Shown in pieces: positions 40,401-50,620 of a DNA stretch of 64,000 nt. The stretch spans positions 4,221,001-4,285,000 of the forward strand of contig NC_092677.1 of the NCBI RefSeq assembly GCF_964355755.1. Reading direction: 5' to 3'. The position numbers were made by a program, and so were the translations under genes. The DNA comes from Antedon mediterranea (lineage: Eukaryota > Echinodermata > Crinoidea > Comatulida > Antedonidae). Position 1 is the first letter of the stretch, and every line of letters begins with the position of its first letter. The notes beneath the pieces are model-generated. The model worked only from the letters and a program-made list of their open reading frames with translations. It was not told where the DNA came from and searched no databases.

Positions 40401-43400
40401 AGAGGAAGAAGGGAGAGGAAGAAGGGAGAGGGAAGAAGGGGGAGGGAAGAAGGGAGAGGAAAAGAAGGGAGGGGAAAGAAGGGGGAGGGAAGGAAGGAAG
40501 AGGAAGAAGGGAGAGGAAGAAGGGAGAGGAAGAAGGGAGAGGAAGAAGGGAGAGGAAGAAGGGAGAGGAAGAAGGGAGAGGAAGAAGGGAGAGGAAGAAG
40601 GGAGAGGAAGAAGGGAGAGGAAGAAGGGAGAGGAAGAAGGGAGAGGAAAAGAAGGGAGGGGGAAGAAGGGAGAGGAAAAGAAGGGAGGGGGAAGAAGGGA
40701 GAGGAAAAAAGGGAGAGGGAAGAAGAGAGAGGAAAGAAGGAATACTGAATACTGAAATGCTTTATTTGTCCATCATCATAAAATAAAAACAGAAATTCTT
40801 CTTGAAGATTGACAATTATTAGTACAATACAAAAATAAATAGATATACAATATAATATATTATGTACACACACATAATTGCACAAAAAATATAAGTTATG
40901 AAACACGGTGTAAAAATGACTAGGTATTAAAATTGAATAGGATTCAGGAGATTAAAATAGTTTAAAACAGCTTTAAAAGGAAGAGGGAAGAAGGAAAAGG
41001 GAAGGAAGGAAGAGGAAGAAGGGAGAGGAAGAAGGGGGGAGGGAAGAAGGGGGAGGGAAAGAAGGGAGAGGAAAAGAAGGGAGAGGAAAAGAAGGGAGAG
41101 GAAAAGAAGGGAGAGGAAAAGAAGGGAGGGGAAAAGAAGGGAGAGGGAGAAGGGAGAGGAAGAAGGGAGAGGAAGAAGGGAGAGGAAGAAGGGAGAGGAA
41201 GAAGGGAGAGGAAGAGAAGGGAGAGGAAGAGAAGGGAGAGGAAGAGAAGGGAGAGGAAGAGAAGGGAGAGGAAGAGAAGGGAGAGGAAAAGAAGGGAGAG
41301 GAAAAGAAGGGAGAGGAAGAAGGGAGAGGAAGAAGGGAAAAGTAAGAAGGAACAAGGAAGAAGGGGGAGGGAAGAAGGGAGAGGAAAAGAAGGGAGGGTG
41401 AAGGGAGAGGGAAGAAGGGAGAGGGAAGAAGGGAGAGGGAAGAAGGGAGAGGGAAGAAGGGAGAGGGAAGAAGGGAGAGGGAAGAAGGGAGAGGAAGAAG
41501 GGAGAGGAAGAAGGGAGAGGAAGAGAAGGGAGAGGAAGAGAAGGGAGAGGAAGAGAAGGGAGAGGAAGAGAAGGGAGAGGAAGAGAAGGGAGAGGAAGAG
41601 AAGGGAGAGGAAGAGAAGGGAGAGGAAGAAGGGAGAGGAAGAAGGGAGAGGAAGAAGGAACAAGGAAGAAGGGAGAGGAAGAAGGAACAAAGAAGAAGGG
41701 AGAGGAAGAAGGGAGAGGAAGAAGGGAGAGGAAGAAGGGACAATGAAGAAGGGAGAGGGAAGAAGGGAGAGAAAGAAGGGAGAGGAAAAGAAGGGAGAGG
41801 AAAAGAAGGGAGAGGAAAAGAAGGGAGAGGAAAAGAAGGGAGAGGAAAAGAAGGGAGAGGAAAAAGGGAGAGGAAGAAGGGAGAGGAAAAGAAGGGAGAG
41901 GAAAAGAAGGGAGAGGAAGAAGGGAGAGAAAGAAGGGAGAGGAAGAAGGGAGAGGAAGAAGGGAGAGGAAGAAGGGAGAGGAAGAAGGGAGAGGAAGAAG
42001 GGAGAGGAAGAAGGAACAAGGAAGAAGGGAGAGGGAAGAAGGGAGAGGGAAGAAGGGAGAGGAAGAAGGGAGAGGAAAAGAAGGGAGAGGAAGAGAAGGG
42101 AGAGGAAGAAGGGAGAGGAAGAAGGGAGAGAAAGAAGGGAGAGAAAGAAGGGAGAGGAAGAAGGGAGAGGAAGAAGGAACAAGGAAGAAAGGAGAGGAAG
42201 AAGGGAGAGGAAGAAGGGAGAGGAAGAAGGGAGAGGAAGAAGGGAGAGGAAGAAGGGAAAAGTAAGAAGGAACAAGGAAGAAGGGAGAGGAAAAGAAGGG
42301 AGGGGGAAGAAGGGTGAAGGAAGAGGGAAGAAGGGAGAGGGAAAAGTGAGAGAGATGAATGGAGGGGGAAAAGAAAAAAGTATTTTTTCAACAATTTAAA
42401 ATTTAAACATGATTTATTAATTCATTATCATCGATTAATACTGTATTTATTAAAAAATGCAAAACAATTATTAATTACAGTTTAATAATTATCTATTTTG
42501 TATTGTTATTAACTGTACAGATACACAATTACAGAAGACGTATAAAAATGAAGATAATACAATGGGAAAAATTTATACAAACCAAGTAAAATTAAATTGG
42601 CCTTTAATACATTATTGGAAACGACAAATTAACGTGACCCACACAAATGAAAGGGCACTTTCCAGGGTTTTCCCTGATCGTACGGGGGAGTTAAAACACA
42701 GCGTGGTGGACTTTTAATTTCATGACGCACTAAGCAACTACTGTACTGTCTGTTAGAAACATGATCAGAAACACGTGGGCATGTGCAGAATAACTGATTG
42801 ATGTGAGGCGTAAAAACAACTGAAATTTTCTATTTAACAGAATTTTTTATCAAGACGAAAATTAATTTAAATAGCAAGTTGAGAACACATTGTCAACACA
42901 CTGTATGGCACATCTGTCATAAAATCATATTGATTTTTCGGTTTAGTTATGATTTCCAAAAAACATTGGAAGGCGACATTTGCATTTTTTCCTTGCTAAT
43001 CTGATGGTCAAATTGATTTTGTTTACCACTCCATTTATGTCCGATGGTCTTTCCACGGTTATTTGCTGGACATGGACAATGGATGAACTTTATCACTACT
43101 ACTGTGCTAGTATCACTTTGTTATGCCAAAATATTGACTTACTTTTAAGTACAATTTGAATAGACCTTTATATTACGGTATATTGGTACAGTATATGGGT
43201 AATTCTTCCATCTAAGTTGACCCAAAAAAAAAATGCATTGTTAAACCCTACGCTAATTGAAAATTGAAATAATTATTCTTAAAAACCGCTAGACTGATAA
43301 AGTTAAATTTTGACTTTAAATAACTATAAATTACCCATTCACCAAAATTGAAGAAGGTAGGGTTTAACTAATTGGGTGATCTGAGATGGAATGACCCATA

Positions 43401-46400
43401 TACCTCTATACTTGGAATGTACTGTACTACATGGAGAATGTTTGACATGATGCATAAAAAACTACTGAATTTTTCTATTTAAAATACAGACATTTATGTG
43501 GAGTGGTCAAGACATGCCTGTCCCTTTTATAGAAGTCCTGGATGTATCCTGGTTTGAAGTCGTTATCCAGTAGTGACCTGTGATGGACAGATCAGGCAAG
43601 CATGGAAATAACCCTACCTTATACCATTTTATAATTAATGTAAAGTGCTATACTGCAGTAACCTGTACTGTAGCTTTCCATTGGGATACCCCTGATCAGG
43701 AAAAACCTCTGTTAAGGGGACTCTTTCCCATATTTAATGAACAAGGAGGCAATAAAACTAACCTCTATTAAGGGGGCCACATGTACTGTATGAGTTCATC
43801 CAAACAATGATCCAAAATTAATATTTCAAATAAAAAAACTAGAAATCTATCTAAAGAAACAATATATACAGGTAAACAAAATTGTTCATGCTTTATACCT
43901 GTGCTGATAGGAAAGTTTGGAATATCTTTGTAAGAAAAGACCTCTGGGTTTTCAACTTTAGCAGCTAGTCCTGATAAACCAGTTCCGCAGATGATTCCAA
44001 TCTCGGGCTTGATCGACACCTTGCCACGGATGAGGTTGGCCATTGATTCAATCTCATCATAGCTATAGCTGAAAAAATAATCAAAATGTTCAAATAGTGT
44101 GCAAGGGGTGAAGAAGTGTCTGAGGCAGGGGGCTGGTAGGTTCTCTTTTGGTGTGACCGGCCTGAGTGGTCAAATAAGAACTTTAATACCATTATGGGCT
44201 TCAAAGTATACTGTAAGTAACTGAATGTGGGTCACAAGAGGCATTTTAGCTTTTGTTTTTAATATACTGTACCAACACCAAATTTCAAGTTCATTTCATT
44301 TAAAGAAAATAAACACTGCATATCATGTGTAATGTAAAAAATATTATGAAAAAATACAGAAATCACAACACCACAGTATCTATTAAATATACAATTACAA
44401 GAAAGCATACAGTGAGCTATTCCCAAATCAGTGCTTTATGACCAACCACCATCTATTTAATTGTAAGTGTATTTTAAAACCTATGTTTTTATTTTAGTCA
44501 CATGCAAAGCATCCAATGCATTAAAATGAATGAAGCATGGTGATAAAAATATAAATCAAGTACAAAATACCAGATAATTATTCATACTGCTATTCAGGGT
44601 GGAAATGAGAGGGGAGAGGAAGAAAAGGAGTAGGGAGAAGAAAGAAGTGGAAATAATTAGGAGGAAGTGAGAGGGAAAAAGAGTGGGATGCAAAGGAGAA
44701 GGAGAAAGAGAAAAATGGAGAGGAAAGAAGTAAGGAAGTGAGGAAAAGGGGAGAAGGACTTAGACTATGAGAGAAGGGGGAAATGAGAGGGAGGGAGAGG
44801 AAGAAAAGGAGGTAGGGAGAAGGAAGAAAAGTAGATGGAGAAGGACGAAATTTTAAGAGGAAGTGAGAGGGAGGAAGTGAGAGGGAGAGAGAGGGGATGG
44901 AAGGCCGAGGGATAAAGGTTAAGAGGGAGAAAGGGTACATAAAAGGGAGAGGGGAGAAGCAAGGTGACGATGATGGGAGAAAGAAGACTATGAGAGGAAA
45001 AATGAGAGGAAATATTGTAAGAGGAAGTGAGAGGGATAAAGGGTGATAGAAGGAAGAGGGAGGAGATATTAGAAGGAAAAGGAAGTGAGAGGGATAAAGG
45101 GTGATAGAAGGAAGAGGGAGGAGATATTAGAAGGAAAAGGAAGTGAGAGGGATAAAGGGTGATAGAAGGAAGAGGGAGGAGATATTAGAAGGAAGAGGGA
45201 GGATATATTGTAGAAGGAAGAGGAAGTGAAAGAGAGGAAGACAGGAGAAGGTGGAGCAGGAGAAAGTGAAAGGAAGGTACAATAATGCCATTGAGATCAA
45301 TGAAAGGCTATATAGACTATCTAGAGAAAGGGTGAGTTTGTTACCCGTACAGATGTATTGAAATATATGGTTGTCTATAAATGCATTTATTATTATTAAA
45401 CCAAGCAGAAATTCCAAATTCACAAAAGAGAATGCCTTTTTAAAATAAATTAATAACGTACTCTACTTTCACCATTAAAGAATAAAAAAAAAGGCAAACA
45501 ATTTACAATATGTTTACTTACTGGACGTTACTGTGAACATCGTTCCAGCAAAGCAAATTAAAAGAAAACAAATGCTCAATTATTTTGATATCAAGAATAC
45601 AGTAAACAACATTCAGCAAGGCAGTTTCTATACTGTACCCACAATCAGCCACACGCTAGAACCATGTATCGAAACTGGGCTCATTTTACAGTGCACATCA
45701 AACACCACATCATAACGTACATTCCCGCAATTGTTCGCTGAATTTTGCTAATAATATGCAAATGAGGAGAATGTTGACGTCATCCGTTAAAGTTAACATT
45801 TATTTATTATTTCTTTATTCCGACATAAAATCATAGGATAAAAACACAATAAAGTATGAGACAGCAAACTTATTTTCATTTGCTCCTGTGAAAGCTCCTA
45901 TTACTTTAGTAGATAAAGTTGAGTAATTTTACCAAGTAAATGGTGTCAAGTAACTGAACTTGAGTTTGACCTTGATAAATGACCTTGTGGTTACTAATCA
46001 CATCCTGGAACCTATTGGCATTTTTGTTTGGATATCCAGCCTAATTACAGAGGACAGCTGGACAAATTGTACATTTAATTGTTATTAATTATTTTGATAA
46101 AAATATAGTTTAATTCATTATTTTTGGTTAAGTTTTGTGTTGCAATTACTGTAATAATGCCTCATCTACAATCATGAAAAGTGCCCATGTACATGTACAA
46201 TAGTCCAGACGAGGTATTAAGAAAATATTAATTTCATTTCTTTTCCTTTTTTGTATAAATTTGGACAATGTACTGTATCAAAATGTTACTACAACGGCTG
46301 GCATACGCTGACATTAATATACCGCCAGCTTTGACAAAAATTACCCGTAATTTATTTGAAACACAAAAACACAAGTTAAACGCTAGCCTAGGCTTCTTGT

Positions 46401-46837
46401 GCAAAGTTAGCTGTTCTGTTGTTGGACACCATCCATGCCATGCTTTGTTTCTAACTAAAGTAAAAAATGAAATTAGTTAGACTAGCTAGTAGTAGGCTGA
46501 CTACTACTACTAGTTTAGCCTTAGGCCTACTAACTAGGGCCTAGCCCTAGGCGTAGTACTAGTACTACTAGTAGGGCTAGCTTAGGCTAGTAGTAGACCC
46601 CTACTCACTACAGACAGAGACTGACTGAGAGGCCTATATAGGCTATATAAACTCTTTACTACACTAGTAGTACTAGTAGGCCTACCTAGAGGCGCGCCGA
46701 CACTCACTCAGTAACAATGAATGAGGCCTTAGCCTAAGCCTAGGGTAGAGAGTATTACTATTGATAATTAGTTTTAATAATAGATATACTTACGTTTTAC
46801 CCACTCTACCAGCAGAGCACACTGAACCACTTTCCAT
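34417..46837 (-). CDS. PNP: Purine nucleoside phosphorylase, six exons, 296 aa
   Basis: Exons in transcription order: 46837-46794, 44068-43899, 37869-37766, 37093-36918, 35006-34816, 34622-34417. All introns are GT-AG and the sum is 891 nt including the TAA. The cytosolic trimeric enzyme splits (deoxy)inosine and (deoxy)guanosine with phosphate into base and (deoxy)ribose-1-phosphate in purine salvage. The protein is seven residues longer than the 289-aa human form. Expected active-site motifs are intact: 'ICGTGLSGL' (41-49; Thr44 where human has Ser33), 'GRFHFYEG' (94-101), 'TNAAGGVN' (125-132), 'GPSYE' (208-212, the Tyr replacing human Phe200), '[15 protein letters not shown]' (229-243), 'SLITNK' with Asn254, and 'ANHKEVL' with His270. 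Asn254 identifies the nucleoside, 6-oxopurine-type enzyme rather than MTA phosphorylase, which has Asp there. The start lies just inside a short first exon ([14 protein letters not shown]) preceded by a CpG-containing promoter-like flank. Confidence 0.97.
35411..35569. repeat. Long inverted repeat (hairpin) in PNP intron 4
   Basis: The left arm 35411-35484 (74 nt) and right arm 35497-35569 (73 nt) are complementary except for one single-base indel. A 12-nt spacer, 'aatatgcgataa', separates them. The inner ends are 'ttcacatcacctcc' and 'ggaggtgatgtgaa'. The intron transcript would fold into an almost perfect stem of about 73 bp. Confidence 0.95.
36462..36641. repeat. 89-bp tandem duplication in PNP intron 4
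   Basis: The block starting 'ttaaaaataagata' at 36462 is repeated from 36551, including 'ttcttaaatgagtcttattt' and 'gtataaatgtatta', with a few substitutions and small indels. It is a recent AT-rich direct duplication. Confidence 0.85.
37195..37442 (-). mobile_element. tRNA-derived SINE, copy 1 (PNP intron 3)
   Basis: On the minus strand, from 37442, 'gtggtgagcggttaagacgg' resembles a pol III A box and 'gggttcaaggctc' a B box. The body contains 'ctttaaagaacctagtacat' and 'gacgagtagggggttacccc'. The body matches 38500-38725. Head spacing suggests a Ser/Leu-type tRNA origin. Confidence 0.7.
37640..37712. repeat. Dispersed repeat family D fragment, copy 6
   Basis: Pieces 'aggtgtctccagaatagg', 'cctctgaatagggac' and 'gggggtgtactgta' resemble D motifs. 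It lies about 50 bp downstream of PNP exon 3, in intron 3. Confidence 0.45.
38500..38725 (-). mobile_element. tRNA-derived SINE, copy 2 (PNP intron 2)
   Basis: On the minus strand, 'atggctgagcagttaaagtg' (A-box-like) is followed about 40 nt later by 'gggttcgaggcc', a near-perfect B box. The body 'ctttaaagaacccag', 'gacgggtagggggttacccc' and 'ggtaaact' matches copy 1. The two copies are diverged. Confidence 0.75.
39258..39296 (+). mobile_element. SINE body remnant ending in a poly(G) run
   Basis: 'cttagtacatctttcgagac' matches the internal body of the SINE at 37195, in the opposite orientation, and runs straight into about 14 consecutive G residues. It is a truncated fragment; the G run may be assembly-sensitive. 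Confidence 0.6.
40077..40316 (-). mobile_element. LINE 3' end, copy 1, embedded in the GA satellite
   Basis: On the minus strand it ends 'gatgatggacaaataaagca' followed by 'tttcagtattcagtattc'. This is an AATAAA-containing LINE-like 3' terminus with a short tandem tail. It has no ORF. The minus strand runs from the tail directly into CU satellite. Confidence 0.6.
40741..40980 (-). mobile_element. LINE 3' end, copy 2, produced by satellite duplication
   Basis: I found no difference from 40077-40316 at a constant offset of 664 bp. The identity extends into the flanking GA repeat on both sides (about 40034-40375 versus 40698-41039), so this is a segmental tandem duplication and not a second insertion. 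Confidence 0.85.
43670..43785. repeat. Dispersed repeat family D, copy 7
   Basis: 'gggatacccctgatcagg', 'acctctgttaaggggactct' and 'acctctattaagggggccac' are well preserved D motifs. In PNP intron 2, about 115 bp downstream of exon 2. Confidence 0.6.
44595..45270. repeat. Second GA-rich satellite, PNP intron 1
   Basis: Purine-biased on the plus strand with irregular 'gagaggaagaaaaggag' and 'gtgagagggagg' motifs. From 45023 a 58-bp unit, 'ggaagtgagagggataaagg' plus 'agaagggagg'-type sequence, is repeated at 45081 and 45139. In PNP pre-mRNA it is polypyrimidine. The Pro/Ser/Leu/Phe frames on the minus strand are artefacts. Confidence 0.93.
46480..46760. repeat. CTAG/TAGTAC-rich cryptic repeat near the 5' end of PNP
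   Basis: Dense short palindromic words (CTAG, AGTACT, TAGGCCTA, 'agtagtactagtagg') over about 280 bp in PNP intron 1, starting about 35 bp downstream of exon 1. No clear period. It probably arose by slippage on short self-complementary words. Confidence 0.6.
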
Positions 46838-47040
46838 GGTTAATTTAACAAAATAGCAAATAAATACACAAAATACTGCGTAGCCCTCGCAAGCGTGTCA
46901 CAGTTGTGATAAAAATATTAATGAATGAAAACTACGTCTCTCTAGTTGGCGCGTTTTCATTCCCGATTGTCGTGAACCGGATGTGTGACGTCAATAATTG
47001 ACACGCCCACAACGTGCCTTTTCCCACGTGCCGTGTGTAG
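46838..47040 (-). promoter_or_regulatory. Putative PNP promoter with CRE and E-box
   Basis: The flank immediately upstream of the PNP start codon holds a full palindromic cAMP response element TGACGTCA at 46986-46993 and a CACGTG E-box at 47025-47030. GC-box-like 'cacgcccac' sits between them. CpG density is visibly above the surroundings, as expected for a broadly expressed metabolic gene. No TATA box is evident at a fixed distance. The transcription start site is unknown. Confidence 0.5.
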
Positions 47041-49332
47041 GCCTAGATGACGTTGTTTGAAAAAAGTTTTACAGACATATCATATTAACGTTTTTTGTGT
47101 TTTGTTTGCAACTTTACTTTTTGTAAACCCTCAGCCCAACTACAGTTAGTGCTTTATTTTTACACAGCTTAAAAAAGCAACTATCAAATAAACTTGAGGG
47201 CGTACTAATGGATTCCATAAAACTACTCTAAAATTATAAATCAAATCCAAATTGTAAACAAAATTGATTGTGCAGATTGATTGTACAGACAATATAGATA
47301 ATTTGTCACAATTTATATTATTTTAAGATTTGATCACGACGTAAAGGTCATTTTTAAATGATACGGTATGTTGCTATAACAAGACATACACTCTAAAAAA
47401 ATATATCAAATATGTAATGTACCATCCTCTATGTCATAATTACCGGTATGCCTCACTCTAAATTAAATAGGAAGAGTACCGTAAAACCGAAAAAAAATTA
47501 TAAAAATAAACCCCCTCTTTGGTTTGCAAAAGTAATTTCGAAAAGAAGCTCATCCCGAAATCAAGCCCACTGGGCTTCTTTTCAAGATAGGCTTCTCTTA
47601 ATGTCAGATGCAGACAAACAATGATCGTATTTAAATCATAATTTTTTAATGCGTTTTTAAAAATATACCTTCTTATTTTTTTGTTTAATTCAAAATAAAG
47701 TCAATGTTTGTATTATCAGGGAAGAGTTAATTTTAATTCTTCCCTGGTATTATTGATGAGAAAATCCGTTTATAGATTATACTGCTATTGAAAACAATTA
47801 TAGGCATAAATAAAATCGACTATCTACTAATATAATATCAGTTTCATCAGTTATGCCGTGTGTATTCGTTTTGAAATCCGATACCATCGATGGGGTACGG
47901 GTTGAAACACGGAACGGGAATGTGTTAATTAGGTTATCTTAAAGCATTAGAGCACACACACATAAAAATATGATAATACATAAACATTATTTTAGAAGTT
48001 CTAGAATACATATGACTTCGGTAGTTCAATAAAAATCATTATTAGAATAACTTTCATTAACACAATTCGTTTGACCAATCGGTAGCGTACAGGTGGTGAA
48101 GATGCGTTTTCACTCATTTAGTTTTTCCGTCAAGTTATATTAACACACAATTATATTAATACCGAATGCTACTTTTTTTTCCTAGTCTATATTATTTTAT
48201 TAGAAAAAATAAATTTTCGTTTCACGTATTAAACAAAAACATAGAAAAAAAAAAGTGCACGAAAATAATGGAAACAGCAACAAAAATATCTCATAAATAA
48301 AATATTCAGAAATAGTTAAGTTGAACTAAGGGTGATGATTTAATTTTATAGAGTTTATACTTTTTGGTCAGATGTTTGCTCTATTACTTTGAGCGTAGGG
48401 CTGGGGTTAGATTTGAGCGCAAGTGAGAATAGAAACAACATCAGACCAATTATTAGCTACTTTTCGCAATATCTGTATACAATTCTTTACGTTAAACCAG
48501 TAATTAATTTCGACTTGTTGTCACGTCAACAACAAGTCTTAATCTCCGGCAAGGACTGGATGTTAGTGGTTGCTATGAGTAGCTTTGCTATATGAGTTGT
48601 AGAGCAGCGCCCCCATCCATATTGGCAAATATTCTTCGCAATAGCTAAGCAATTGTGTTTTGCAGTAGGCCTACGGCTAATTGGTGTAAATATCATCTCT
48701 ATAATTATCTTAACTATAATTGGGATAAGACTAATTAACGATACCTTGGCAGCACATTATTGAAATTCGTCATTACCACACACCTTTAAACAATTATTTC
48801 CAATATTTCTATTTTACCATCACTTTTTTTACCTAATTAGAAAGCAATAACATTCCGAGTTTCGAGTCTTGAGGCTTTAATCAATTTTCTAGACTAATTA
48901 CCGACGCATTTGCAACAAGTCATAATCCGTAATACCTTTAGAAACAACATTTCTACGATAATCATCGCCACATCCAAATTAATATGTTATAAAGGTAGAC
49001 TAATTAGAAACTAAGTCTGTATATCATTATAAACAGAAAACATTTTAAACTCGGAGCTAAACTCTGCAGCAAACAGCTGATAATTATAAAGATAAGTAAT
49101 TATTTTTATTTCATCCGAATATTCCATTAGTACGAACAGGAATTTCTAGAAAAAATATATTTAATTTATATTAATATAATAATATTAAATAATAAACAAT
49201 TATATTAACATAAATGTATTATATATGATCTCTGGTGCGCATGCGTACAATTGAGGAACTATTGCTTTAACGCCGTACCACGCCGAGAATGTTAAAGAAT
49301 CGGTATCCAATCGAGTTTGAACAATACCATGG

Positions 49333-49403
49333 AAGTTCCGGGTCTAATGGTTAGGATATTTGCATATCAAGCAGAAGGTTCCGGGTTAGAGTCGGAGTTT
49401 GGG
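49333..49403 (+). pseudogene. tRNA-like pseudogene or SINE head
   Basis: 'ggtctaatggttaggat' is an excellent tRNA-Glu-type D arm and A box. A five-pair anticodon stem (tttgc/gcaga) closes a seven-base loop, 'atatcaa'. A B-box-like 'ggttccgggttagagtcgg' follows. The T stem and acceptor stem do not pair, so it is not a functional tRNA; a tRNA-derived SINE head is the alternative. Confidence 0.5.
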
Positions 49404-50299
49404 CGACTTTTTCTCATAATTCTCACAGATTTTCTCATCCTTATCGTGTCAAATTAATTATCATTATCAGTGCAATGAAATTAATAATATATTGAAGTAA
49501 TATAAGAACACAATTTTAATTAAATCCGAAGGCAAGTTAATAAGAAAAAAATGACAATGCTGTGGCTGCATCTCTAAATGGAGATACGAAATAAAATAAG
49601 CAAAAAGCTAAAGCAAGACGAAAAAGTAAAACAGCCAGAGAAATATATAGCATCATTTTAATTGAATATTCTGTTCGAATCATTGTCACTCTGTATGGAT
49701 GACAATACCACCACAATATAGTTGTAGAAAAATATATACTTATATTATAAACATTAAAACAATATTTAACATATCAATATCCGAACAATCATTAATAAAT
49801 GAGATACAAAAACAAATTAAATTAATTTAATATTCTAGTATCGAGTCGTTAGGGAGTTGCGAATCATACGAAGTGTCATTAAGATTGATGGGTAATGAAC
49901 TGTAATATCTCTTTCTATTATCATGATGAAAAACCTGACTTACAAAATTGTCAACAAAACCTAGTATATCCATGTATTCAAGGATTATTATAATTTAATT
50001 ACATAATACCTCAGTAGTTATATTGATTATATTGATGTTCAATGCTATGCTAATAAATTCAGTTTTTATACTTAGAATGTTAGCTATTACACAAAATGTA
50101 CAATCGCATCGCACAAATAAGACAGCGTATTAATTAAAATAGACATGCCTAGAAACGGCATAGTTAGAAGACTCGTCGTAATAAATACAAAAATAATATA
50201 ATTATGCTACCCGTCTCCACATCGGGTTCCCTGCATAGAAAACCAATCGATAATAATCGCTTAATATTAGCGCAAGCACCTTTAGGAAATAAATGTTTT

Positions 50300-50305
50300 T
50301 TTATT
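50300..50305 (-). terminator. Candidate polyadenylation signal of the first receptor gene
   Basis: AATAAA on the minus strand about 315 bp after the stop codon at 50621. The distance is plausible, but the context is AT-rich. Confidence 0.3.
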
Positions 50306-50620
50306 TTAAAATTCATTTATAAAATAAATGGCAAGCGTTTATATAACATCACATCAACTATTTCTAAACTCTTTCTTGCATAATATTACAAAGTGTGTCT
50401 GCTGAAAACTGTCCGCCTTCCTCTTTGTAATAATCAATGGAAGAATTAGGCAAAGGCACGGACAAAACTATTATGATCGGGAGACTTGTCTTCAGGAGGA
50501 CGGGATCTTTGGATTGTTACAAAGTGAAGAAAAACCAGCAAAAGTGTTTTCATTGCCTTATACGTGCTGTGCTATATATTTTCGAATAGTTTAAGAGTTT
50601 TTTTCCATCACAGTAAATTG

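Larger units (their letters stand above)
39907..42362. repeat. GA-rich satellite of about 2.4 kb in PNP intron 2
   Basis: Almost pure purine on the plus strand, built from variants of 'gaagggagaggaagaaggga'. It is interrupted only by two copies of a 240-bp LINE 3' end. On the PNP sense (minus) strand it reads as polypyrimidine (CU) RNA. Long open frames through it on both strands encode only simple Glu/Gly/Arg/Lys or Leu/Pro/Ser/Phe repeats and are artefacts. Confidence 0.97.
46838..50620. other. Intergenic region between PNP and the receptor cluster
   Basis: Beyond the putative PNP promoter this is AT-rich DNA with no recognisable gene. A tRNA-like sequence lies at 49333. A fragment at about 49595-49650 ('aataagcaaaaagctaaagc', 'aaaagtaaaa') repeats a segment at 27204-27255 and is another unclassified dispersed repeat. 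Confidence 0.6.

Noticed and set aside
40962-42399. Open frames of 437, 473 and 333 codons on both strands
   Set aside because: They are read-through of the GA satellite. Composition is limited to a few residues, several frames are open at once, and there is no splice or domain context. They lie inside a PNP intron.
44590-45423. Pro/Ser/Leu/Phe-rich frames on the minus strand
   Set aside because: Produced by the second purine-rich satellite in PNP intron 1; low complexity and no conserved domain.
49333-49403. Functional tRNA gene
   Set aside because: The D and anticodon arms look real, but the T stem and acceptor stem cannot pair, so it is annotated as a tRNA-like pseudogene or SINE head.
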